From contig CACXFZ010000204.1 in assembly GCA_902767025.1 (NCBI GenBank), positions 1-10,346 on the forward strand: a stretch of 10,346 nt of DNA. The letters are read 5' to 3'. Of the stretch, positions 1-5,314 are shown one piece after another. Within the stretch, counting starts at the first letter, position 1. Every line of letters starts with the position of its first letter. The translations under genes and the position numbers were made by a program. Under the pieces are notes generated by a model that saw only the letters and a program-made list of their open reading frames with translations, was not told the origin of the DNA and ran no database searches. The stretch is from an uncultured Coriobacteriaceae bacterium (GTDB taxonomy: Bacteria > Actinomycetota > Coriobacteriia > Coriobacteriales > Eggerthellaceae).

Positions 1-1057
1 CATGGTCTCCTACCTGACCACGCCCGCTGCCGACATCGCGGGTGACGGGTTCTTCACGGGCTTCATCCTGCAGAACCCTGAAACCTACCTGTGGCTGATC
101 GTGTTCTTGCTGGTGGTGTACCTGGTCGTGGCGCTGGGCGTGCAAAACGGCATCGAGCGCGTGAACCGCATCCTGATGACGGCGCTGATCGCGATGTCGG
201 TGGGTATCGCCGTGTACGCGGCCACGCTTCCGGGCGCTCTGGACGGCATCGCCTACTACCTGGTTCCCGACTTCAGCAAGTTCTCCATCGAGCTGGTCAT
301 CGGCGCGCTGGGGCAGATGTTCTACAGCCTCTCGCTTGCCATGGGCATCATGATCACCTATGGCAGCTACTTCGAGAAGAAGCACGACCTTGAGCATTCG
401 GTGCGCCGCATCGAGGTCTTCGACACCGGCATCGCCATCATGGCCGGCTTCATGATCATCCCCGCCGCCTTTGCGGCACTGGGCAGTGGCGAAGCGGTGG
501 CCGAAAACGCCGGCCCGGGCCTGATGTTCGTCATCCTGCCCCAGGTGTTCAACACGCTGGGTGAAGCGGGACGCATCCTGGGCTTCGTGTTCTTCCTGCT
601 GGTGTTCTTCGCGGCACTCACCAGCTGCATCAGCCTGTTCGAGACCTGCTCGTCGATCGTGGCCGACGGCCTGAACAAGTCGCGCCGTTTCGCGATCATC
701 GTGGCAGGCGTGTTCATCTTGCTGGTGGGCACTTTCGTGAACATGGGCTACAACAGCCTGCTGTGGATGGACCCGATGCATTCGATCTTCGGGTTCGGCG
801 AGTACCAGGACTTCCAGCTGCTCGACTTCTTCGACTTCCTGTCGAACACGGTGCTCATGCCCATTGTGGCCTTGCTCACCTGCATCTTCATCGGGTATGT
901 GATCAAGCCGCAGGCGATCATCGACGAAGTGCGCGTGTCGTCGAAGTTCGCCGCCTCGGGCCTGTTCACCGTGATGATCAAGTACGTGGCGCCGGTGCTG
1001 CTGGTGGTCATCCTGGTCAGCTACACCTTGTCCACAATGGGAATCATTTCGATTTAG
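1..1057 (+). CDS. Sodium-dependent transporter, NSS (SNF) family, 5' partial
   Basis: This is the C-terminal ~351 residues of a neurotransmitter:sodium symporter, an inner-membrane carrier that imports amino acids or related amines with Na+. Bacterial members are ~440-500 residues, so TM1-3 lie left of the window; the ATG at position 2 is an internal Met in the loop after TM3. About eight hydrophobic segments are visible, matching TM4-TM11 of an 11-TM bacterial NSS. Family hallmarks are the KGIE-like segment VQNGIERVNRI after TM4, the partly unwound TM6 (GQMFYSLSLAMGIMITYGSY) and the TM8 stretch AALTSCISLFE. In LeuT-type proteins the Thr-Ser pair of that TM8 stretch belongs to the Na2 site. 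The LeuT-like Gly in SLSLG is Ala here, which could affect substrate choice, but the substrate cannot be read from sequence. A hairpin follows 25 nt after the stop. Family assignment is firm. Confidence 0.9.
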   Translation, partial: MVSYLTTPAADIAGDGFFTGFILQNPETYLWLIVFLLVVYLVVALGVQNGIERVNRILMTALIAMSVGIAVYAATLPGALDGIAYYLVPDFSKFSIELVIGALGQMFYSLSLAMGIMITYGSYFEKKHDLEHSVRRIEVFDTGIAIMAGFMIIPAAFAALGSGEAVAENAGPGLMFVILPQVFNTLGEAGRILGFVFFLLVFFAALTSCISLFETCSSIVADGLNKSRRFAIIVAGVFILLVGTFVNMGYNSLLWMDPMHSIFGFGEYQDFQLLDFFDFLSNTVLMPIVALLTCIFIGYVIKPQAIIDEVRVSSKFAASGLFTVMIKYVAPVLLVVILVSYTLSTMGIISI

Positions 1058-1072
1058 GGAAAACAGACAACC

Positions 1073-1081
1073 TGCTATCAT
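1073..1081 (+). promoter_or_regulatory. Candidate extended -10 promoter for ychF
   Basis: TGCTATCAT reads as an extended -10 (TG-n-TATCAT, five of six matches to TATAAT), 49 nt before the ychF start. No good -35 lies at 16-18 nt, which extended -10 promoters can tolerate. The predicted start near 1088 falls inside the hairpin at 1083-1110, so either the promoter or the terminator reading may be wrong. Confidence 0.35.
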
Positions 1082-1082
1082 G

Positions 1083-1117
1083 GTTCCGCTGCTCCAACGG
1101 GCAGCGGAACTGCTTTC
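1083..1117 (+). terminator. Hairpin between transporter and ychF, possible terminator
   Basis: A perfect 10-bp stem (1083-1092 with 1101-1110, GTTCCGCTGC / GCAGCGGAAC) closes an 8-nt loop and is followed by a weak T-rich run TGCTTTC. It sits between the transporter stop and the ychF ribosome binding site. Terminating the transporter message is the simplest reading; a 5'-UTR structure of ychF is the alternative. Confidence 0.45.
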
Positions 1118-1129
1118 AAGGAGAACCTC

Positions 1130-2194
1130 ATGGCGCTTTCCATCGGCATCGTCGGACTGCCCAACGTGGGCAAGTCCACCTTGTTCACGGCACTTACCAA
1201 CAAGGGCGGCCTGGCCGCCAACTACCCTTTCGCCACCATCGAGCCCAACGTGGGCGTGGTGCCCGTTCCCGATTCCCGCCTGGACCGCCTGGCGGAAATC
1301 GACCACCCGGCGCGCATCGTGCCTGCCACGGTCGAGTTCGTCGACATCGCCGGCTTGGTGGCGGGGGCCACTCAGGGCGAGGCTTTGGCGAACCAGTTCC
1401 TTGCCAACATCCGCGAGACCGACGCCATCGCGGAAGTGGTGCGCTTCTTCGGCGACCCCGAGGTCGTGCACGTGGCGGGCAAGGTCGACCCCGCAAGCGA
1501 CGTGGACACCATCAAGACCGAGCTGATCCTGGCTGACATCGCCACGATCGAAAAAGCGCTGCCGCGCCTGGAAAAGGATGCCAAGCGCGACAAGGCGAAC
1601 GTGCTCAAGTTCGACACGGCCAACAAGGTCCTGGCGGGACTGAACGACGGCCACCGCGCACGTACGCTGGACCTGTCCGACGACGAGGTCGCCGCGCTCT
1701 ACGATCTGCATCTGCTCACGATGAAGCCCATGCTCTACATCGCCAACGTGGACGAGGATGCGCTGGGCGGGTCGTTCGAGCAGATCGACGGTTGCGACCC
1801 GGTGCCCATCTGCGCGAAGGTGGAGGCCGACCTGGCGGAGCTCGATCCCGCCGAGGCCAAAGAGTACCTGGAGGCGATGGGCTTGGAGGAAAGCGGCCTG
1901 GTTCGCCTGATCCACGAGGCCTACAAGCTGCTGGGGCTGCAGAGCTTCTTCACCACCGGCCCCGACGAGACGCGCGCCTGGACCATCCCCATCGGCGCGA
2001 AGGCGCCCCAGGCCGCCGGCACCATTCACACCGACTTCGAGCGCGGCTTCATCAAGGCCGAAACCGCCAGCTTCGCCGACTACGACCAATACGGTGGGGA
2101 AGCCGGTTGCCGCGAGCACGGCCGCCTGCGTCAGGAAGGCAAAGACTACGTCGTAGCGGACGGCGACATCATGCACTTCAAGTTCAATGTGTAG
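1130..2194 (+). CDS. ychF: Ribosome-binding ATPase YchF (OLA1-type Obg-family P-loop NTPase)
   Basis: A complete 354-residue YchF, near the family's usual ~363. The family binds the ribosome and hydrolyses ATP in preference to GTP; it is linked to oxidative-stress responses and translation quality. Residues 9-17 (GLPNVGKST) are the P-loop. D72-G75 in [10 protein letters not shown] is the DxxG switch II element, with the hydrophobic residue that replaces the catalytic Gln in HAS-type NTPases. N206-E209 (NVDE) is the G4 motif that replaces NKxD and relaxes guanine specificity. Residues ~120-200 form the helical coiled-coil insert, and ~270-353 the C-terminal TGS domain, with [14 protein letters not shown] and the closing [10 protein letters not shown]. 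The start is set by AAGGAG at 1118-1123, six nt before ATG. It is codirectional with the upstream transporter but probably independently transcribed. Nothing is missing or truncated. Confidence 0.98.
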   Translation: MALSIGIVGLPNVGKSTLFTALTNKGGLAANYPFATIEPNVGVVPVPDSRLDRLAEIDHPARIVPATVEFVDIAGLVAGATQGEALANQFLANIRETDAIAEVVRFFGDPEVVHVAGKVDPASDVDTIKTELILADIATIEKALPRLEKDAKRDKANVLKFDTANKVLAGLNDGHRARTLDLSDDEVAALYDLHLLTMKPMLYIANVDEDALGGSFEQIDGCDPVPICAKVEADLAELDPAEAKEYLEAMGLEESGLVRLIHEAYKLLGLQSFFTTGPDETRAWTIPIGAKAPQAAGTIHTDFERGFIKAETASFADYDQYGGEAGCREHGRLRQEGKDYVVADGDIMHFKFNV

Positions 2195-2214
2195 CCGTTC
2201 TGACGAACGGCTAC
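2191..2214 (+). terminator. Hairpin overlapping the ychF stop codon
   Basis: A perfect 10-bp stem (2191-2200 with 2205-2214, GTAGCCGTTC / GAACGGCTAC) closes a TGAC tetraloop and includes the TAG stop of ychF. No T-run follows on either strand, so it is a possible non-canonical terminator or an mRNA 3'-end stabiliser rather than a classic intrinsic terminator. Confidence 0.4.
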
Positions 2215-2232
2215 AAACTCGCCGCTGCGGTT

Positions 2233-2323
2233 CATTCTGGCACCCTATCTTCCCGCGCCTTTGTCCCTCGCGTACTAAAGTACGCTTCGGGCCAAAGGCG
2301 CGGGAATCTAGGGCACCAGAATG
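2233..2323. repeat. 91-nt near-perfect palindrome (REP/extragenic-palindrome-like)
   Basis: The 31-nt arms at 2233-2263 and 2293-2323 are reverse complements at 27 of 31 positions. The four mismatches fall as two adjacent pairs, leaving long perfect blocks, including TTCCCGCGCCTTTG against CAAAGGCGCGGGAA. Within the arms an inner perfect 7-bp stem (GCGTACT 2270-2276, AGTACGC 2279-2285) caps the structure. As RNA or cruciform it would be a very stable hairpin of ~40 pairs. It lies directly downstream of ychF, has no ORF and no terminal T-run. Such structures are typical of dispersed extragenic palindromic elements or small MITEs, but copy number cannot be judged from one window. No second copy occurs here. 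Confidence 0.75.
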
Positions 2324-2390
2324 CCCCTCGTTGACTTTTCGACAACCTATACCTTTCAGTTCCTTTTTCGCATCACGGAGCGAGTTTTTC

Positions 2391-2442
2391 CCTTGTAAAG
2401 GGCGTACAAGGCGGTTGCAACCACTGGTTGCCGGAAACCGCC
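2391..2442 (+). other. Overlapping stem-loops upstream of the XRE gene
   Basis: Two stems share positions 2410-2411. CCTTGTA (2391-2397) pairs with TACAAGG (2405-2411). GGCGGTT (2410-2416) pairs with AACCGCC (2436-2442), extended by GCAACC (2417-2422) with GGTTGC (2426-2431) and a 4-nt bulge. They cannot both form in full at once. Whether they are transcribed is unknown, since the nearest candidate promoter lies downstream at 2513. Confidence 0.35.
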
Positions 2443-2512
2443 CTTTGAGAAACCCCAGGTTGATGGCGGATTCCCTGTGGCAACCGCATACTTCAAGCCG
2501 TTCGCAGGCCAG

Positions 2513-2528
2513 TACAATAGGCTTTGTA
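2513..2528 (+). promoter_or_regulatory. Candidate -10 and overlapping inverted-repeat operator of the XRE gene
   Basis: TACAAT at 2513-2518 matches TATAAT at five of six positions and sits 28 nt before the XRE start codon; the -35 region is poor. The same bases form the inverted repeat TACAA (2513-2517), six nt, TTGTA (2524-2528), which would cover the -10 and transcription start. That is a typical place for an autoregulatory operator of an XRE protein. The same half-site recurs inverted at 2393-2409. Confidence 0.4.
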
Positions 2529-2545
2529 TAGAGAGGGTTTGAAAA

Positions 2546-3541
2546 ATGAGTTTCCGCGACAATTTGCTTCACCTGCGCCAAGAGCACAACATGACGCAAG
2601 AACAGTTCGCCATGCTTATGGGCGTGTCCCGTCAGTCGGTGACCAAGTGGGAATCGGGCAAAAGCTACCCCGAAATGGACAAGCTCATGAAAATGTGCGA
2701 CCTGTTCGAATGCTCGCTCGACGACTTGGTGAAAGGTGACCTTACCCAGCAAAGCGCTGCACCAGGCAAGGCGTTCTCTGCCGCATCGGCTTCTTCCGAC
2801 GTTACGGGCTACGACGCCCAAAAGCTTTCGTTTGCCTGGAGGGTGGCGCTGGGTGTTGCCCTTGAGGTCTTTTCCTGCGCGATCTTCTCGTTCGAGGATC
2901 TGAACGTCGTGGCGGTCCTGCTCGGGTTCGTCTTCGTTGCTGCCGGCCTGCTGCTTATCATCCCCGCCGCATTCTCTAGCATGGCGTTCGCGCGCGAGCA
3001 TCCCTACATCGTCAACTTCTACACTTCGGAGCAACGCCAGCGCATTCGCACTACGGGCGGCTATGAGCTTGCGGGCGGCATCGGGCTCGTCCTACTGGGG
3101 GTGGGTGCTGCCGCATTGCTCGATGAGGCAATTGATCTAGGTGCGCTGATCGTGTCCGGGGGGTCGGACAGCCCCGTCGTGGGCGCGGCGTTCTTCACGC
3201 TTGTCGCTGTCGGCGTGTTCTTCGTCGTTCATGCCGCACTTCGCATGAGCCGCATCGACATCGAGGACTACAACCTGAGCGCGCTTGGCGAACTCGACCA
3301 GGAAGAAGTTGCGGAAATCGTCGGCGAGGACCGGGCCGACCAGGTTATCGAGAAGCTGAAGGTGCGCCGCAAGCTGGGTGCAGCCTGCGGCATCATCATG
3401 CTCGTTGCAACCATTGTGGCGCTGATGCTGTTGTTCCTCCATCCTGCAGGGGTGGGCGAATACCGGATGTTCTGGGTGCCTTGGATGATTGGCGGCATCA
3501 TGTGCGGGATCGCCGCCATCGCGATGAAGCCTGCGGGTTAG
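2546..3541 (+). CDS. XRE-family HTH regulator with C-terminal multi-TM membrane domain
   Basis: A 331-residue protein of two parts. Residues 1-66 are a classic Cro/C1-type (XRE) helix-turn-helix; the core MTQEQFAMLMGVSRQSVTKW (16-35) plus ESGKSYPEMDKLMKMCDLF is diagnostic. A polar linker (67-92) leads to about six hydrophobic segments: ~96-114, 120-145, 173-191, 210-232, 277-298 and 308-326. An acidic loop, DYNLSALGELDQEEVAEIVG, lies between TM4 and TM5. It is probably a membrane-anchored one-component regulator that binds DNA at the inner membrane and senses an envelope or membrane signal; the signal is unknown. The ribosome binding site is AGAGAGGG just upstream of the ATG. It appears monocistronic and converges on the AAA ATPase gene. 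Close paralogues in Actinomycetota and Firmicutes are annotated only as helix-turn-helix proteins. The HTH call is firm and the sensory role is inference. Confidence 0.88.
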   Translation: MSFRDNLLHLRQEHNMTQEQFAMLMGVSRQSVTKWESGKSYPEMDKLMKMCDLFECSLDDLVKGDLTQQSAAPGKAFSAASASSDVTGYDAQKLSFAWRVALGVALEVFSCAIFSFEDLNVVAVLLGFVFVAAGLLLIIPAAFSSMAFAREHPYIVNFYTSEQRQRIRTTGGYELAGGIGLVLLGVGAAALLDEAIDLGALIVSGGSDSPVVGAAFFTLVAVGVFFVVHAALRMSRIDIEDYNLSALGELDQEEVAEIVGEDRADQVIEKLKVRRKLGAACGIIMLVATIVALMLLFLHPAGVGEYRMFWVPWMIGGIMCGIAAIAMKPAG

Positions 3542-3667
3542 TAGCCGCCTTGAACAACGCCCTTGTCGAGTCAAAGGCGGTCGACAGACACCGAAAGAGC
3601 CATTCCGTCTTCTGGCGTGATGTGCTTCAGAATCACGAGAGGACCCTTGCACGATCGAGCATGCTCG
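3542..3667. other. Short convergent intergenic region, weak hairpins only
   Basis: Between the stops of the XRE gene (+) and the ATPase gene (-) there are only weak structures. A 7-bp stem (3545-3551 with 3574-3580) has a 22-nt loop, and the 12-nt palindrome CGAGCATGCTCG at 3656-3667 abuts the ATPase stop codon. Neither has a T-run, so no clear terminator separates the two convergent genes. Confidence 0.4.
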
Positions 3668-4774
3668 TTACGCGTTGTTTCGTAGATGATCGGCCAGGTA
3701 GGGAACGGCGAACGCCACGTAGCCGCGTCGGGTTGCGGTGATGATGCCAGTGTCGATAAGGCGCTTGCGGTACTTTTGAGCGTAGTCTGCTCCTACGCCC
3801 ATCCGTTCTGCGATGTCGGTCATGTTGCTCTCGATTTCGTCTGCCGCCATCGCCCGCAGGAACGCAACGTCTTTACCGGAAAGCGCCGCAAGGGTCGTCT
3901 CGCAGACGTCGCGTTCGAAAGAGACACGGGAGGACTCGAGCGCTTCCTGGAGGACGCGTTCGTCAACCGCACCGGATTCTCCCGCGTACTGGACGATGTT
4001 GTGGCCGACGAGTTGGAGCATGTAGGGGGATCCCTTCGTGGCTCGAGCGGCCTCGCGACGTAGTTCGGGAGCTATTTGCACGCCGGCTGCGGCGAACGCA
4101 TGAGTGAAGTACGCGTCTATGTCGCCCTCGGGGAGCGGGTCGAGCACTACCTTGTGCGCTCGGTTCAGGAAAGTGAGTACGCGGTCGTTGAGAACCGATG
4201 AGATGGCGCCCGGTAGGCCGGCAAACACGATAGCGGCGTTGCGGCCTTCTCCCACGAGTTCGAGGTAGGCGGAGATGAGCTGCTTGAGTTCGGGCGAGCT
4301 GCCCTGGACTTCATCCACCAGCACGAGGATGCCCCGGTTCTGCTGCTCCAGACGCTCGCTGAGTTTGAGGAGTTTGTAGCCAAAGCTCTTCGTTTCCTGG
4401 ATTTCGCTGCTGAACTGCAGGCCGACCGAGAATCCCAGCGCGCCTACCGTTCCGCCCACCAGCTTTCCGCGGCCACCCTTGATGTAGCGCTCCCCGTCGT
4501 CCTGGATCTTTTCGATGATGCGGTTGGGCATGTCGTCGGACGCCACCGTGGGGGAGGCGACGACGAATCCCTTCTCGCGGGCTCGGTCGGCCAGCTCCCA
4601 GAGCAACACGGTTTTGCCGGATCCGCGTTGTCCCAGAACGAGAGTGGAGCGCTCCTTGCTGCCTGGTTCGCTGTCGAGTCCGCCGAGAATCGCGTCGAGC
4701 GTCAAGGTTCGGCCGACAAGCGTGCTAGGCCGGTTGCCGAAGGCGGGAGAGAAGATGCTGTCGCTCATGGCCAC
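3668..4774 (-). CDS. Orphan AAA ATPase (AAA_16/ATPase_2-like) with C-terminal winged helix
   Basis: A 368-residue soluble P-loop ATPase. G48-T55 (GQRGSGKT) is Walker A, and ILVLVDEVQ with D154-E155 is Walker B. IVFAGLPGAI (182-191) matches the sensor-1/GLPG strand typical of orphan STAND-like and Orc1/Cdc6-like ATPases, and R205 in LNRAHKVV is a possible arginine finger. Residues ~290-358 resemble a winged-helix domain (MTDIAERMGVGADYAQKYRK, then DTGIITATRRGYVAFAVPYL). A glycine-rich, weakly hydrophobic stretch (99-120) lies between the Walker motifs and is unusual. No partner gene is adjacent, so substrate and pathway are unknown; DNA-linked regulation or defence is only inference. Two starts fit: MAMSDS at 4774, or the second Met at 4768, better spaced (8 nt) from GGGGGTGG. 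A 16-nt A-run precedes the ribosome binding site. Confidence 0.85.
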   Translation of the reverse strand: MAMSDSIFSPAFGNRPSTLVGRTLTLDAILGGLDSEPGSKERSTLVLGQRGSGKTVLLWELADRAREKGFVVASPTVASDDMPNRIIEKIQDDGERYIKGGRGKLVGGTVGALGFSVGLQFSSEIQETKSFGYKLLKLSERLEQQNRGILVLVDEVQGSSPELKQLISAYLELVGEGRNAAIVFAGLPGAISSVLNDRVLTFLNRAHKVVLDPLPEGDIDAYFTHAFAAAGVQIAPELRREAARATKGSPYMLQLVGHNIVQYAGESGAVDERVLQEALESSRVSFERDVCETTLAALSGKDVAFLRAMAADEIESNMTDIAERMGVGADYAQKYRKRLIDTGIITATRRGYVAFAVPYLADHLRNNA

Positions 4775-4801
4775 CCCCGTTCTGCAAGATGCCAGTTTTC
4801 C

Positions 4802-4817
4802 TTTTTTTTTTTTTTTT
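4802..4817. repeat. 16-nt homopolymer (T on +, A on -) upstream of the ATPase gene
   Basis: An uninterrupted run of 16 T, read as A16 on the coding strand of the ATPase gene, ending 28 nt before its ATG. It is the only such tract in an otherwise GC-rich window. Such tracts slip during replication and are classic sites of phase variation. On the minus strand TTGAAA, a fair -35 match, opens directly into the run. The run could equally be the slipped lysine-codon end of the decayed GNAT gene upstream. Confidence 0.9.
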
Positions 4818-4855
4818 CAAGGCGTCGTTGAGTCTGCATGGCCGATAGAAACGGT

Positions 4856-5125
4856 TCAACTTGTTTTTGTTCTGTGGCAAGCCGGACTGTGCCTGATGCT
4901 TGTGTGGCATAGGCCAGAGCCGCGGACCCCAAACTGTGCGCTGATGCCTTGCGGGAAATGCATGGCATCGAGCAGCAGGTTGTGCCCAAGCCCTTGGCCT
5001 TGGAAGCGCTCGTCCACGCCTGGCAAATCCAGCAAGATCATGGGAATCTGCCTAGACGAATCGCGCGTGGCGGCAAGGTTGTTCGTGCGCTGGCGGCCTC
5101 CGTATGCAAGCCGAGAAGTCCGAAC
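4856..5125 (-). pseudogene. Decayed GNAT-family N-acetyltransferase fragment (TacT-like)
   Basis: The minus strand carries a stretch with the GNAT acetyl-CoA binding signature. Around 5008-4985 it reads RFQGQGLG, the Q/R-x-x-G-x-G motif. It is preceded by RQIPMILL and VDE, and followed by LLLDAM and a QFGVRG strand, the order found in TacT-type GNAT toxins (…PVVLLxRLAVDxxxQGxGLGxxLLxDA…). The expected RLAVD is DLPGVD here. The frame stops at 4856, before any recognisable FYxxxGF element, and the N-terminal third cannot be found in a consistent frame with a start. The remnant is on the same strand as the ATPase gene. Intact members acetylate aminoacyl-tRNA and are usually paired with a DUF1778/RHH antitoxin; no antitoxin is visible. 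The boundaries are approximate. Confidence 0.55.
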
Positions 5126-5236
5126 CATGCGGGCCTCACGAGGATGCGGAACGCTGTCTGCCCCTTGCCTGCGCGACCAAGCTTGTGTGACTTGGCTTAA
5201 AGCCGCGGGGGAGTGGCCACGGAAGGGCCTTCCCTT

Positions 5237-5245
5237 TGCTATGCT
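5237..5245 (+). promoter_or_regulatory. Candidate extended -10 promoter for the CASTOR-like channel
   Basis: TGCTATGCT fits an extended -10 (TG-n-TATGCT), about 70 nt before the ATG at 5315, with no clear -35. The odd palindrome GGAAGG-G-CCTTCC lies just upstream (5221-5233) and could be an operator. A 6-bp hairpin (5273-5278 with 5284-5289) would lie in the 5' UTR. Confidence 0.4.
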
Positions 5246-5302
5246 CGTGGAAATCCTGGGAGAGGCAGCGTGCACGGGTTCGCCCCGTGGCCGCTCGGGC
5301 GC

Positions 5303-5309
5303 AAGGAGG
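5303..5309 (+). promoter_or_regulatory. Ribosome binding site fixing the channel start at 5315
   Basis: A perfect AAGGAGG five nt before ATG 5315. It rules out the upstream in-frame GTG at 5213, whose extra 34 residues show no channel-family character and which lacks a Shine-Dalgarno sequence. Confidence 0.9.
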
Positions 5310-5314
5310 CGCAG

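Larger units (their letters stand above)
2195..2545. other. Gene-free intergenic region of ~350 bp rich in inverted repeats
   Basis: No supported gene lies between ychF and the XRE gene; the short ORFs here have no ribosome binding site and protein-like composition is absent. The left part holds the long palindrome at 2233-2323. The right part is noticeably more AT-rich than the flanking genes and holds nested stem-loops (2391-2442) plus the candidate promoter and operator of the XRE gene. Confidence 0.7.
4775..5314. other. Gene-poor 540-bp interval between divergent ATPase and channel genes
   Basis: This interval contains the ATPase ribosome binding site, the 16-nt homopolymer, the GNAT remnant and the 5' region of the channel gene. 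No intact gene is supported on either strand. Long open frames crossing it continue antisense into the channel gene and lack credible starts. Confidence 0.6.

Noticed and set aside
2331..2359. TTGACT at 2331 as the -35 of a promoter
   Set aside because: No acceptable -10 lies 16-18 nt downstream; the nearest TATACC is only 11 nt away.
5213..5314. GTG at 5213 as the start of the channel gene
   Set aside because: The added 34 residues show no family character, and a perfect AAGGAGG precedes the ATG at 5315.
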